A stretch of 38,181 bases of DNA from Planctomycetaceae bacterium (GTDB lineage Bacteria; Planctomycetota; Planctomycetia; Pirellulales; Pirellulaceae), in assembly GCA_002717145.1 (NCBI GenBank), contig PBCP01000068.1:1-38181 (forward strand), written 5' to 3'. Below, piece after piece: positions 18,007-26,969 of the stretch; the first letter of the stretch is position 1, and every line of letters starts with the position of its first letter. Both the position numbers and the translations under genes were made by a program. The notes under the pieces are model-generated. The model was not told the origin of the DNA. It made no database searches and saw only the letters and a list, made by a program, of their open reading frames with translations.

Positions 18007-18495
18007 ATGAGCAATAACACAGATCAGGAAACGCAAACACGAGGCATCATGGGAGACGTCCAAAGTGTAAAGCGTAATGGGGCGGCTTCCTTAGAGGAAC
18101 TACGAGAATTTATCGGATCACTCAAAGGCCGGAAGCCTCAGGAAGTAATGGGAGAAGTTGCCACCAATGGGCTCGTTCAGGGGATTGTGATGTCTTCGGT
18201 TGGCTTCGTTGCCGTGCTCCTTGTCTTTACAGCCATTCCGTTCTTTATGGCAGAAGAACAACCTGTTGTACAAAAGGAAGTCACACCCGCAGTCGCGGCC
18301 GACACGCAACAGGAGGGTGAATCTGCGAACAATGGAAACTCTGAACAGACTGCGACCAGTGATGCCACAGCAGAAGAAGGAGCGACCGGAGACGCTGTGT
18401 TGGACAACCTTGGTATTGGGGAAACCAAAGCCGCAGATCCGGAGGAAAACCCATTGGGTGACAAATTCAATGATTTGTTAGAAGGTGTGAAATAG
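18007..18495 (+). CDS. Small single-span membrane protein of the motor operon, acidic exported tail
   Basis: The ATG at 18007 comes 2 bases after the ExbD2 stop, with AGGA just upstream. Residues 1-54 are probably cytoplasmic and include a conserved-looking helix (SLEELREFIGSLKGRKPQEVMGE). Residues about 55-82 form one strong membrane segment. Residues 83-162 are an acidic, Glu/Ala/Thr/Asn-rich, probably disordered exported tail ending LGDKFNDLLEGVK. I recognise no named family. The position after the ExbD genes is where a TonB- or TolA-like transducer would be expected. However, there is no TonB C-terminal domain, and the tail is acidic rather than Pro/Lys-rich. It could be an accessory subunit or a non-homologous force transmitter. 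The gene is real by spacing, start context and composition. Confidence 0.75.
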   Translation: MSNNTDQETQTRGIMGDVQSVKRNGAASLEELREFIGSLKGRKPQEVMGEVATNGLVQGIVMSSVGFVAVLLVFTAIPFFMAEEQPVVQKEVTPAVAADTQQEGESANNGNSEQTATSDATAEEGATGDAVLDNLGIGETKAADPEENPLGDKFNDLLEGVK

Positions 18496-18543
18496 TAGCT
18501 TGGCTTGCGGCCAGATCCCACGAAGATTAAAGGAAGGTAACTA

Positions 18544-20028
18544 GTGAATCTCTTAAAGTCACTTTGCAAACAAAAAGCATTTCAAGTCGGTGCCGTGATG
18601 GCACTGGTTTGGCTGTTTGCATTAGCTGACTGGCTCTGGATTCACATGCTGCCAGACAGTGTTCTGCATTTGGTATTTGGGAGTATCACTGGTCTGGTTT
18701 GTTGGTTTGTTTATAAACAATCAAAGTCTCGTCATGAGGACGCCATTGTTTTTTGGAGTCTGTTTAGCTTTGGTATTCCTGTTTGGTGGCATGCCGGAGT
18801 TTATTTCTGTGAATGGCTGGGGCTGGAAGTTTTCCGCGCTTATTTTGCTCGAGGCGGATTGGCGGTCTTCTTTGTCACAGGGCTGATTTGGGTTGTTTGG
18901 GCTGTGGAACAACATGCTCAGAAGATCGAAGCGTTACGACGGCAGGCATTCAATCTGGAAAACGTGTTAACGCGGAAGAAGCAAAAACGTTCGGTCGATC
19001 ACAAAATCTGGAACCCCTTGGATCCCGACGCTTGGTACTACGGGCAAAAGTCTCCTCGCCTTAATCAGTCTCTCAATGGATTTGTCAGCTACACCGTACT
19101 GTTCTGCTTGATCGGTATGATTCTTAGTCAGTTTCAAGGCTGTACTCAGTACTATGACCTCCCTGCCGGCGGAGGTGAAAATCAAGCGGTACAACAGGTG
19201 GTGAAAGTCCAGAAGATCATTCGGAAGAAGTTTATTCTAAATCCGTACAGTGCCATCAATTACAACACACCGGAGTTGGATGATGTCAAATTAGAGTTGA
19301 ATGAAGTCACGGCGCATCGCTATACCAAGATGGGTTTTGGAGAAGGTGATGGGGCGGGATTCGCCGGTGGAACAAGTGATGGTACGGTCGGCTTTGTCAG
19401 GCTGGAATATCCCGGGGGCGACTGGAATCAGGACTTTGGTATCGGAGGCGATATGAATATGTTGCTCAAATATGCCGAGTTAACCGGGCAGAAAGTCGCC
19501 AAGAAGACAAAAGCATACTCTGCGGCTCAACTGAAGACGTTTGATGGCGTTCGTTGCCCGCCGTTACTATACATAACCGGCCAGCGTAATATCTCTCTTG
19601 GGAATAACGACATTAAGATACTGCAGGAATACATCAACGACAAACACGGAATGATCTTTGGAGATAATGGTGGAAGCCGTCATTTCCATAATCAGTTCAT
19701 TTCAATGATGCAGCGTATCCTACCGGATGTTCGCCCCGTCCGAATTCCCACGGACGATCCAATTCATACTCGTCCCTATCAAATCGCACGCATCCCTTAT
19801 GTGGCACCCCATGGTGGCGAAGAAGCTTTGGGTTGGTTTAAAGATGGACGCTGGGTAGCGTACTATCATCCCGGGGATATTGGAGATGCGTGGGCTGATG
19901 GCCATGCAGGTGTGTCTCAGGATATCTGGGCCAATTGCTATCGGCTGGGAGTGAATATCATGAGTTATGCTCATATCCAACATGCAAAGTGGCGTTTGGC
20001 TCAAAAACAATCTGGTGGAGATGAATAA
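18544..20028 (+). CDS. Multi-span membrane protein with exported DUF4159 domain
   Basis: The GTG start at 18544 follows AAGGAAGG. The protein has 494 residues. Four membrane segments lie at about 13-34, 39-57, 68-88 and 104-124. A cytoplasmic basic loop follows (about 125-175, with RKKQKR), then a fifth segment at about 180-199. Residues about 285-485 match DUF4159: the FVRLEYPGGDWN start, LLYITGQ, the GGSRHFHNQF segment and the C-terminal YAHIQHAKWRLAQ. This domain is related to the class I glutamine amidotransferase-like fold often found in membrane proteins of MoxR/Bat-type clusters. No catalytic Cys-His pair can be assigned here. Its place in an ExbB/ExbD operon suggests a structural or sensing part of the motor complex. 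The DUF4159 assignment is confident; the function is unknown. Confidence 0.88.
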   Translation: MNLLKSLCKQKAFQVGAVMALVWLFALADWLWIHMLPDSVLHLVFGSITGLVCWFVYKQSKSRHEDAIVFWSLFSFGIPVWWHAGVYFCEWLGLEVFRAYFARGGLAVFFVTGLIWVVWAVEQHAQKIEALRRQAFNLENVLTRKKQKRSVDHKIWNPLDPDAWYYGQKSPRLNQSLNGFVSYTVLFCLIGMILSQFQGCTQYYDLPAGGGENQAVQQVVKVQKIIRKKFILNPYSAINYNTPELDDVKLELNEVTAHRYTKMGFGEGDGAGFAGGTSDGTVGFVRLEYPGGDWNQDFGIGGDMNMLLKYAELTGQKVAKKTKAYSAAQLKTFDGVRCPPLLYITGQRNISLGNNDIKILQEYINDKHGMIFGDNGGSRHFHNQFISMMQRILPDVRPVRIPTDDPIHTRPYQIARIPYVAPHGGEEALGWFKDGRWVAYYHPGDIGDAWADGHAGVSQDIWANCYRLGVNIMSYAHIQHAKWRLAQKQSGGDE

Positions 20029-21503
20029 TGAAGTCGCTAAGTACGTTAATGCTGATGACTCTTTCCTGGTTGAGTTTAGCTTCTCCGGCACTGGCTCAAA
20101 CCAAAATTAGCGAAATGTCTCTCGACCGCTGGGCTAAGATGCGAGAGGTCGAACGCTATCAGCTAAACATCGCGGAAAAGTACTTCAAGGAAAAGAAATA
20201 CGATGTGGCGATGAGCGAATATGAAAAGTATCTATCTCTGTATGAACAAAGTGATGCTGCTTCCTTCGCTCAACTCAAATGGTCGTTGTGCCTGAATAAC
20301 CTGCGGAAGCAAAACACGGCGATCAAAGAAGGGTTTCAGTCGGTGATCGACTATTGGCCGGATTCTCCGGATGCCGCCAAAGCTTCTTATTTAATTGGCA
20401 AGACCTTTGTTGATATTGGCCGAGTCTCCTATGGGAAAAAAGCTTATCAGGAGACGATCGCGGATTTCCCAGATGATGCGGTCGCTGTTTACTCGCTCTC
20501 AGGCCTGGCGGAAATCGCCAAACAGGAAAAAGACGAAACCAGTCTGGTAAAGATTTGGAAACGTCTGGCGTTTGATATTGAGCGTACAAAGCTGACCGGA
20601 GGTACTTGTGCCACGGCTGCTAATTCTTTGGCGTCATACTATTTTGGTAAAGGGGCATTCCCTGACGCGCTTGATAGTCTGAAAACTAATTACAAAGATG
20701 AACGGCTAGCCTACTACGTCTATGCATACGTCCGTAGCCCACTTGGAACCTTGGTTGGTAATGAGGATACTGCCACCGTCGGACTACGTCTGGCAGACCA
20801 GGCGGTTTCTTTTCTGAAGCAAAATCTCGAAACAGATCTATCGACCGATGAGTTGAAGGCCAAAGCTCAAACGCAATGGAATCAAATGATCGAGGTCGAA
20901 AAGTACTCGCGGCGGGATGATAAGGTACTGGCGGCTTACCGGTCTATGCTTGCGACCTTTGGTAACTTGGATGCGATCATGGGCAGCTTGGCAGATTATC
21001 ACGTTTCCCAAAAACGATTTGACCAGGCTCGATCGATCTATCGCCAGTTTAAGGATAAGGTGCTAGGACTTTCAAAAGTTGCTCAAAGTTATCGGGCAGA
21101 AGCCAATTTGAATGAAGCAATCAAGGTTTATAAACAGCTGGCAGGAGTAGACGCTGAAAATGCAGCGACTTGGCAGGGAGAAGAAGCGGCAGCTTACGTC
21201 GAAGTTAAGCAGTACCCACAAGCAATCCAGATTTATCGCTCGTTGGTGGCCTCCGATGCCCTCAATAGTCAGAAGTGGTTATGGGCACTAGCCACGACAC
21301 AACGTGACGCCAACCTACTTAAAGAAGCTATCGGCACGTATCGCCAATGTGAGAATTTTCCGGAAAACTACCGTCAAATGGCTGGTTGCCACCGTGCACT
21401 CAAGGAATACAAAGAAGCACTCGTCCTCTACGGCCAAATCATCGGAAGAAGCGAATCATTGGCACCTTGGGCCCAATTACAAGTTGGCTATACCTTCGAG
21501 TAA
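20028..21503 (+). CDS. Exported TPR protein, probably truncated by an in-frame TAA
   Basis: The ATG at 20028 overlaps the last base of the DUF4159 stop (TAATG), with GGTGGAG seven bases upstream, so the two are translationally coupled. The signal peptide ends near ALA/Q (about residue 23). The rest is TPR repeats (KYFKEKKYDVAMSEYEKYLSLY; repeated A-x-x-x-Y-x-x-x-A helices) to residue 491. The TAA at 21501-21503 is followed in the same frame by 47 further codons that read as the natural end of a TPR protein. The gene therefore looks interrupted by one base change, a sequencing error or, less likely, readthrough. Its likely role is a periplasmic scaffold or adaptor of the ExbB/ExbD complex, YbgF-like in general style. 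The product may still be active, since only the last repeat is lost. Confidence 0.85.
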   Translation: MKSLSTLMLMTLSWLSLASPALAQTKISEMSLDRWAKMREVERYQLNIAEKYFKEKKYDVAMSEYEKYLSLYEQSDAASFAQLKWSLCLNNLRKQNTAIKEGFQSVIDYWPDSPDAAKASYLIGKTFVDIGRVSYGKKAYQETIADFPDDAVAVYSLSGLAEIAKQEKDETSLVKIWKRLAFDIERTKLTGGTCATAANSLASYYFGKGAFPDALDSLKTNYKDERLAYYVYAYVRSPLGTLVGNEDTATVGLRLADQAVSFLKQNLETDLSTDELKAKAQTQWNQMIEVEKYSRRDDKVLAAYRSMLATFGNLDAIMGSLADYHVSQKRFDQARSIYRQFKDKVLGLSKVAQSYRAEANLNEAIKVYKQLAGVDAENAATWQGEEAAAYVEVKQYPQAIQIYRSLVASDALNSQKWLWALATTQRDANLLKEAIGTYRQCENFPENYRQMAGCHRALKEYKEALVLYGQIIGRSESLAPWAQLQVGYTFE

Positions 21504-21647
21504 ATGCAGTCAACTGAGATGGCAATCAAGGCGTTTCAGCTTTGTTGTAAAAAGTATCCCAAGGCTTCTTACGCCAGTACGGCACATGCCCATCTTCAAA
21601 ATAAATACAAGATATCAGTGACGCTGGGTGGAGCGACTGATGAATGA
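21504..21647 (+). pseudogene. In-frame 3' remnant of the TPR gene beyond the premature stop
   Basis: Starting directly after the TAA, in the same frame, an ATG and 46 more codons run to a TGA at 21645-21647. The peptide contains one TPR-like helix pair (AIKAFQLCCKKYP then A-x-x-x-A-H-A-H-L) and ends in a strand-like tail (SVTLGGATDE). There is no second stop and no frameshift. Restoring one sense codon gives a 539-residue protein. The TAAATG arrangement could in principle allow a ribosome to restart and make the peptide separately, but no ribosome binding site is seen. Confidence 0.75.
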
Positions 21648-21697
21648 GCAAAACGTATAACCCTTAGGGATATCCAAAACTCTCGCTTCGAATCATA

Positions 21698-23530
21698 ATG
21701 TCATCCATGAGCGGATCTACATACGACTATGATGTCTTGGTTGTCGGAGCAGGGCATGCGGGAACAGAAGCGGCTTCGGCTGCTGCGCGCGCAGGCGCTC
21801 GAGTTGCCCTCTTAACGACCAATTTAGATACGGTCGGTCAAATGAGCTGCAACCCAGCCATCGGCGGAGTGGCGAAAGGTCAGATTGTTCGTGAGATCGA
21901 TGCGCTCGGAGGCCTCATGGGACGTGCGATCGATAAAACCGCACTCCAATTCCGAATGCTCAATCGTCGTAAAGGGCCGGCAATGCATAGCCCTCGAGCA
22001 CAGGCGGATAAAAAACTCTATCAGCAGGAAATCAAAAAGCTCATTGAACAACAGGACGGCATCACTCTCCGGCAGGAACTGGTGGAAGATGTCTTAACCG
22101 AAAAAGAAGGTGAGAGCGTCCGGATTACAGGTGTGCGAGTTCAGGGAGATGCGATTTACCGTGCTCAGGCGGTTATTCTTACGACCGGAACATTCCTCTC
22201 GGCTCTGATGCACACCGGTGAAGCTAAAACGGCAGGAGGAAGAGCAGGTGAAGGTACTAGCAGTGGTATTAGTCAGGCATTAACCGAAGCCGGCTTCCGT
22301 TTGGAACGTTTTAAGACAGGCACTCCGCCTCGACTCAATTCTCGAACAATCGATTACAGTCAGGCAGAGGAACAACCAGGAGACGACAAGCCTGAGCCAT
22401 TTTCCTACCTAACAGAGAAACTCACTCAAGAGCAACTTCCTTGCTGGATTACATACACCAATGAGAAGGTGCACCAACTCATTCGGGATAATCTGAATCG
22501 TGCTCCGATGTATAGCGGACAAATCAATTCAGCCGGACCTCGGTATTGTCCTTCGATTGAAGACAAGATTGTGCGATTCGCGGATAAGGACCGTCATCAG
22601 TTATTTCTTGAGCCTGAGGGGTACGAGACAGAAGAGGTTTACGTAAACGGTATCTCAACAAGCTTGCCTCGGGATGTACAGGACGCGATGTTCAAGTTGA
22701 TTCCGGGTTTGGAGAACGCTCAGATTATGCGTTACGGCTATGCCGTTGAGTATGATTACAGCCCGCCGGACCAATTGCGTCCCACTCTGGAGACTAAGTT
22801 TATTGACGGGTTGTACTTCGCCGGACAGATCAATGGAACGACCGGGTATGAAGAAGCAGGTGCGCAGGGGTTGGTAGCTGGTGCCAATGCGGCCCTGAAA
22901 ATAGCGCAGAAAGCGTCACTCATTATTCAACGCAGCGAAGGGTACATTGGTGTACTGATTGATGATCTAGTGACTTGCGGAGTGGATGAACCATATCGGA
23001 TGTTTACCAGTCGGGCTGAATACCGATTACTGTTACGGCAGGATAATGCCGATCGACGATTAACCAAACTCGGTTATGAAAACGGGCTGGTTTCAAAAAC
23101 GCGATATGATCGACTTAATCAGAAAGAACAACAGATTGATCAGGCCTTAGCCTTGTTGGAAACGAAGAATGTTGGACAGGCTACGTTGACTAAATATCTG
23201 CGTCGCCCGGAAACAACCTGGGATGAAATCACCACTCATCTGCCAGAACTCAACGATCTGCCCGAAGATGTCGTCCAACAAGTTGTGTACGACGTGAAGT
23301 ACTCGGGATATATCGCTCGACAACAAATGGAGATCGATCGACAGAGTCGTCTGGCTGAAAAGCAAATTCCGGATGATTTTGATTACGATGCGATTGGGCA
23401 CTTACGTACAGAAGCGCGGCAAAAGCTATCTCTGATCCGTCCCACAACGATTGCTCAGGCTTCCAGAATCAGTGGCATCACGCCAGCTGATATGGCATTA
23501 GTCACAGCGTACTTGCAAAATCGGTCTTAG
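21698..23530 (+). CDS. mnmG: tRNA uridine-5-carboxymethylaminomethyl modification enzyme MnmG
   Basis: MnmG (GidA), with MnmE, installs the carboxymethylaminomethyl group on U34 of certain tRNAs, using FAD and methylenetetrahydrofolate. The N-terminal FAD-binding motif GAGHAG is at residues 17-22, followed by the family hallmarks [23 protein letters not shown] and [13 protein letters not shown]. The [16 protein letters not shown]-contact block lies at about 380, and the C-terminal helical domain ends with the [13 protein letters not shown] region used for MnmE/tRNA contact. At 610 residues it is complete. The ATG at 21698 has no strong ribosome binding site; a second ATG three codons later is also possible. 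It lies 50 bases after the end of the TPR frame with no terminator between, so it may be read partly from the motor operon. mnmE is not in the window. Confidence 0.97.
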   Translation: MSSMSGSTYDYDVLVVGAGHAGTEAASAAARAGARVALLTTNLDTVGQMSCNPAIGGVAKGQIVREIDALGGLMGRAIDKTALQFRMLNRRKGPAMHSPRAQADKKLYQQEIKKLIEQQDGITLRQELVEDVLTEKEGESVRITGVRVQGDAIYRAQAVILTTGTFLSALMHTGEAKTAGGRAGEGTSSGISQALTEAGFRLERFKTGTPPRLNSRTIDYSQAEEQPGDDKPEPFSYLTEKLTQEQLPCWITYTNEKVHQLIRDNLNRAPMYSGQINSAGPRYCPSIEDKIVRFADKDRHQLFLEPEGYETEEVYVNGISTSLPRDVQDAMFKLIPGLENAQIMRYGYAVEYDYSPPDQLRPTLETKFIDGLYFAGQINGTTGYEEAGAQGLVAGANAALKIAQKASLIIQRSEGYIGVLIDDLVTCGVDEPYRMFTSRAEYRLLLRQDNADRRLTKLGYENGLVSKTRYDRLNQKEQQIDQALALLETKNVGQATLTKYLRRPETTWDEITTHLPELNDLPEDVVQQVVYDVKYSGYIARQQMEIDRQSRLAEKQIPDDFDYDAIGHLRTEARQKLSLIRPTTIAQASRISGITPADMALVTAYLQNRS

Positions 23531-24693
23531 AATTCCAACCACTGACTGTTGGATGAAGCACTCTCCTGAACGCGTTCGATAAACCGTACGCCTTCGAGAC
23601 CATCATAGACATTCGGGTAAAGCGTGTTGATGCCTGGGTGAAATCCGTTAGCAATATTGCGAGCCATGTCGTCAAATGCCGCGCGATACACGTTGGCAAA
23701 TGCTTCATAAAATCCTTCCGGATGTCCGCCCGGAATACGAGTGGACTGTCGAGCTAGTTCCAGCATGTATTGCCCACCAGGGTGACGTTCCATGATTTCA
23801 GTTGATTGTCCCTGACGACGCACGATTAGTTGATTGGGGGATTCCTGATTCCACAACAACGCTCCCCGAGTGCCATCGATTTCGAGAGAGAAATCATTCA
23901 GACGACCATGGGTCATTTGACTGTAGGTGATTAACCCTAACGTACCGTTTTCCAAACGCATTTGTACGACACCGTAATCATCCAACAGACGGGAACTGTG
24001 AAGTGTCTCAACAGTGGCTGCTATCTTATTGACGGTCAGGCCGGTAACGAATCGTATTAGGTTAAACGCATGTGTCCCAATGTCACCCAAAGAACCTGAA
24101 CCGGCTTTTTCAGGATCGGTTTTCCAGACGCCTCGAGCAGCGTCTGCATTCGTATCAAACGTTGTGAGCCACCCTTGGAGGTAGGAACTACGTACTGCCA
24201 GCACATCACCAATTTCGCCACTGGCGATTAACTCTCGGGCCTGCCGAATCATTGGATACCCAGTGTAATTATGAGTCAAAGCAAAGATTCGCCCCGTATC
24301 TTCTACAGCCTTAACCAGTGCTTGAGCATCGTTCAGCGTAGTGGTCATGGGTTTATCGCAAACAACGTGAAAACCAGCTTGCATTGCGGCAATGGCAATT
24401 TCAGCATGGGTGTGATTGGGAGTGGCAATACTAAGGAAGTCGATACGGTCTTCTTCATCCAGATGAGTTTCATACTCCAAGAGATCATGAAAACTGCTAT
24501 AGGCTCGGTCTTCACGAATTCCGAAGGCTGGGGCTGAGTCTTTGGCACGTTGCCGGTTAGAACTTAGGGCTCCCGCACAAAGCCTGGCGCGATTATCGAG
24601 CGTAGCAGCGATTGCATGCACTTTGCCGATAAATGCCGCTCCGCCCCCACCGACGAGGCCCATGCGAAGTTTGCGTTTGATCTCAGGGTTCAT
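23527..24693 (-). CDS. Gfo/Idh/MocA family oxidoreductase
   Basis: The family consists of NAD(P)-dependent sugar or inositol dehydrogenases and related enzymes. I chose the ATG at 24693 (388 residues); a start at 24771 would add 26 residues with no family match. The Rossmann motif [11 protein letters not shown] is at about 13-23. ATPNHTHAE is followed by the catalytic-lysine motif CDKP (Lys114), and the [10 protein letters not shown] segment contains the Asp204 and His208 typical of the active site. The C-terminal beta-sheet domain is complete. No signal peptide or Tat leader is seen, so it should act in the cytoplasm. Its stop codon overlaps the mnmG stop by four bases. The substrate cannot be read from sequence; planctomycetes carry many paralogues, often with sugar-isomerase or DapA-type genes. 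Confidence 0.93.
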   Translation of the reverse strand: MNPEIKRKLRMGLVGGGGAAFIGKVHAIAATLDNRARLCAGALSSNRQRAKDSAPAFGIREDRAYSSFHDLLEYETHLDEEDRIDFLSIATPNHTHAEIAIAAMQAGFHVVCDKPMTTTLNDAQALVKAVEDTGRIFALTHNYTGYPMIRQARELIASGEIGDVLAVRSSYLQGWLTTFDTNADAARGVWKTDPEKAGSGSLGDIGTHAFNLIRFVTGLTVNKIAATVETLHSSRLLDDYGVVQMRLENGTLGLITYSQMTHGRLNDFSLEIDGTRGALLWNQESPNQLIVRRQGQSTEIMERHPGGQYMLELARQSTRIPGGHPEGFYEAFANVYRAAFDDMARNIANGFHPGINTLYPNVYDGLEGVRFIERVQESASSNSQWLEF

Positions 24694-24800
24694 ATAATTC
24701 ACGGTTGATTTGATACAGGAGTAAGAAGGCAGATTGAATTTGCTAACTGCGGACAATTGTAGCTTATCCAAAGCTAGCAGAATTCTCCATTTTATTGGTG

Positions 24801-24830
24801 TTGACGCAGATTCTCATTTTTTGGGACAAT
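24801..24830 (+). promoter_or_regulatory. Possible sigma70-like promoter for the response regulator gene
   Basis: TTGACG at 24801-24806 and GACAAT at 24825-24830 are separated by 18 bases. It would leave a leader of about 190 bases before the GTG at 25028. The -10 match is only moderate. The rest of the 24694-25027 gap contains no ORF that I can support, only small inverted repeats near 24850-24878. Confidence 0.35.
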
Positions 24831-25027
24831 CTGCCGAGTTGGGTATTTAGCCAAGATTGGAAAGCTTGGCGAAGCCAACGAAATACGTTGTTCTTGGAAT
24901 CTAAGTGATTTGGATTCGGATAGGACAATTGAGTAACTAAGGTGATGGATAGGAATTGGAAGCAGCAGGGGTTTTAAGTAGAAGACCCGTACTGTTAACA
25001 AGCCGATTAACTCAGGAGGGACTTTCC

Positions 25028-25621
25028 GTGTCACTCTCAGCAAAAACTGTATTTACAACTGGTGAAGCCGCGAAAATCTGTAAGGTGAGCCAGCAGACGA
25101 TTATCCGTTGTTTTGACAATGGAAGCTTAAAGGGATTTCGTGTTCCGGGAAGTCGATTTCGACGAATTCCTCGTGAACAGCTCTTTGCTTTCATGAAAGA
25201 GAACGGGATTCCAACCGATGCACTTGAAAGTGGTGACCGAAAGGTACTAGTCGTAGACGACGACGTCGAATTGGTAGAACTGTTGGTCGATGTTTTCGAA
25301 CGGGATGGGCGATTTGAAGTCAAAACGGCTAATAACGGATTTGATGCAGGAATGCTCGTTCGAGAATTCCGTCCTGACCTGGTTGTTCTCGATGTCATGC
25401 TTCCGGATATTAACGGGAAAGAAGTTTGCGTACGAGTTCGAAATGACGATACCTTGGAAGCAGTAAAAATCATCTGTATTTCGGGTATGGTAGAGCAGGA
25501 CAAGATTTCTGAATTGACTGCTGCCGGCGCTGATGACTTTATGCATAAACCATTTACTGTGGATCGCTTGCTGGACCGAGCCTGTGATCTATTGGAGATG
25601 GAACGAGCGGTTGCCAACTAG
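25028..25621 (+). CDS. Response regulator with N-terminal excisionase/MerR-type HTH and C-terminal receiver
   Basis: The GTG at 25028 is set by a near-perfect AGGAGG at 25014-25019 (8-base spacing). A TTG at 24956 adds 24 residues but lacks this. The product has 197 residues. Residues about 7-58 form an excisionase/BldC-like winged helix (TTGEAAKICKVSQQTI, then GFRVPGSRFRRIPREQL). Residues about 71-190 are a receiver domain with the acidic pocket Asp77-Asp79, phospho-acceptor Asp122 (VVLDVMLP), switch Ser152 and Lys174 (HKPF). All key residues are present, so it should be phosphorylated. The order DNA-binding then receiver is the reverse of most response regulators. A histidine kinase gene follows, beyond a terminator, and is the likely partner. 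Target genes are unknown. Confidence 0.93.
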   Translation: MSLSAKTVFTTGEAAKICKVSQQTIIRCFDNGSLKGFRVPGSRFRRIPREQLFAFMKENGIPTDALESGDRKVLVVDDDVELVELLVDVFERDGRFEVKTANNGFDAGMLVREFRPDLVVLDVMLPDINGKEVCVRVRNDDTLEAVKIICISGMVEQDKISELTAAGADDFMHKPFTVDRLLDRACDLLEMERAVAN

Positions 25622-25693
25622 CAATAAATTACTGGCCCCAATCGTTTCTTCCTGCAATTGGTCCTCGGATATTGCAGTTAGTGAAAGATAACC

Positions 25694-25727
25694 AAGGACG
25701 CGCATCATCCGGTGTGCGTCCTTTTTT
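25694..25727 (+). terminator. Intrinsic terminator between response regulator and kinase genes
   Basis: The arms AAGGACGCGCA (25694-25704) and TGTGCGTCCTT (25713-25723) pair with one G-U and an eight-base loop. Six T residues run over 25722-25727. Only 26 bases separate the T-run from the ATG of the kinase gene, which leaves little room for a separate promoter. It may therefore act as a partial terminator controlling the regulator-to-kinase ratio. Confidence 0.85.
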
Positions 25728-25753
25728 AACCACCATAATAAATCTGCTGATTA

Positions 25754-26959
25754 ATGACCTACTGGCCCACTGTAATTGTTCATAACAAGCCCTTGAAGTT
25801 GCCGGCGCTGGCTGAAACTTTGGAGCGTCTGGTGCACATGACGGTCTGCGTATCGGGGGAACAGCGAGCCAAAGAGCTGAACACCGTATTGGACGAAGAC
25901 CCATTTCTTCTTGTCTGGCTCACAGCGCAAGCGGCCTTGCGTGGACATTCGGTAAATTCGTCCCTGAATTTATCTCGATGGATGTTTCAGCAAGGGGAAC
26001 AAGCCATTGCTGAATTAGATCCCGATCTAACCGATGAGCTGGTACCTCCGGATCCGGAAAACTCGGCAGCCTATGTATGCCAACTGGTTAGTACTTCCTC
26101 AGAGACAGGCAAATCACTATGCAGTCTAGTGAACACTGTGGATCCTGAGATATCGCCTGGAGATGAACAGGTCGCCAATCATCTGATGAAGTTGATGAAT
26201 TCACCATCCCCCTTAGCGGGCCCACGGGTCCACTTCGCCGATTGGCAGAAAGTACTCAATTGGGATCAACGCGAAGAGGCATTTGCCAGTCAGCTTCAAC
26301 ATCAGAAAATGTTGGCCGTGAAAAACTTTGCCTACGGAGCAGGGCACGAGATAAACAATCCACTGGCCAATATTTCGAGCCGTGCCCAACGATTGGTTTC
26401 AGAAGAACAGGATCCTGAACGTCGCCGTATTTTGGCAACCATAGAAACACAGGCTCATCGGGCTTCAGCTATGATTGCAGATTTGATGCTTTTTGCCGTA
26501 CCACCGGATATCAAGCTAGTGCCTAACAACGTTCAGGAAATGATCTCCAAAGTCGTTGAAGAAATGGCTGAGTATACTGATCCCAAAGGTCTGATTGTGG
26601 AGGTAGACTCCCAAGAAGACGTCCTAATTCAGGCTGACCGTTCGGCCTGTATGGAAATGTTCAAAGCAGTGATTCAAAACAGCATCGACGCCATGGAAGT
26701 TGGCAAGATAAAGATCTCCTGGGAAGTGAACAACGATGCTCTAGTTGTGGTCATCGAGGATGACGGGCCTGGGATTCCAGAAGATCAGGTTCCTATCGTA
26801 TTCGACCCATTCTTTTCTGGTCGGGAAGCAGGACGTGGAATTGGCTTTGGTTTAACCAAAGCCTGGCGAATCATGCAATTACACCATGGAGACATTCAGG
26901 TAGAAAATCGAGAACCGGGTGTAGCTACACGTATGCAGTTTGTCACTTCACCCGTTTGA
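25754..26959 (+). CDS. Soluble histidine kinase
   Basis: The protein has 401 residues and no membrane segment. Residues 1-150 are an input region without a named match. Its helical pattern (PALAETLERLV, LDEDPFLLVWLTAQAAL) faintly resembles an HDOD-type domain, which is a weak suggestion. The dimerisation/phospho-acceptor region follows, with the H-box FAYGAGHEINNPLANI and His198. The ATPase domain has the N-box AVIQNSIDAM (Asn309), G1 DDGPGIP (336-342), F-box VFDPFFSGR and G2 GRGIGFGLT, all intact. It should phosphorylate a receiver protein. The response regulator encoded just upstream is the obvious candidate, though a terminator separates the genes. Its stop lies 10 bases from that of the convergent DapA-family gene. 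Confidence 0.93.
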   Translation: MTYWPTVIVHNKPLKLPALAETLERLVHMTVCVSGEQRAKELNTVLDEDPFLLVWLTAQAALRGHSVNSSLNLSRWMFQQGEQAIAELDPDLTDELVPPDPENSAAYVCQLVSTSSETGKSLCSLVNTVDPEISPGDEQVANHLMKLMNSPSPLAGPRVHFADWQKVLNWDQREEAFASQLQHQKMLAVKNFAYGAGHEINNPLANISSRAQRLVSEEQDPERRRILATIETQAHRASAMIADLMLFAVPPDIKLVPNNVQEMISKVVEEMAEYTDPKGLIVEVDSQEDVLIQADRSACMEMFKAVIQNSIDAMEVGKIKISWEVNNDALVVVIEDDGPGIPEDQVPIVFDPFFSGREAGRGIGFGLTKAWRIMQLHHGDIQVENREPGVATRMQFVTSPV

Positions 26960-26969
26960 TCTCAGTGGG

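Noticed and set aside
21501..21506. Stop-codon readthrough or recoding as the intended way to make the full TPR protein
   Set aside because: TAA followed by A is a poor readthrough context and no stimulatory structure or selenocysteine/pyrrolysine signal is seen. Mutation or sequencing error is simpler, so only the interruption itself is reported.
24694..24771. N-terminal extension of the Gfo/Idh/MocA oxidoreductase
   Set aside because: The extra 26 residues precede the Rossmann start and resemble nothing in the family; the ATG at 24693 fits the usual N-terminus.
25012..25617. 201-residue minus-strand ORF opposite the response regulator
   Set aside because: It is the antisense shadow of a well-supported gene and is Ser/Thr/Arg-rich, with no motif.
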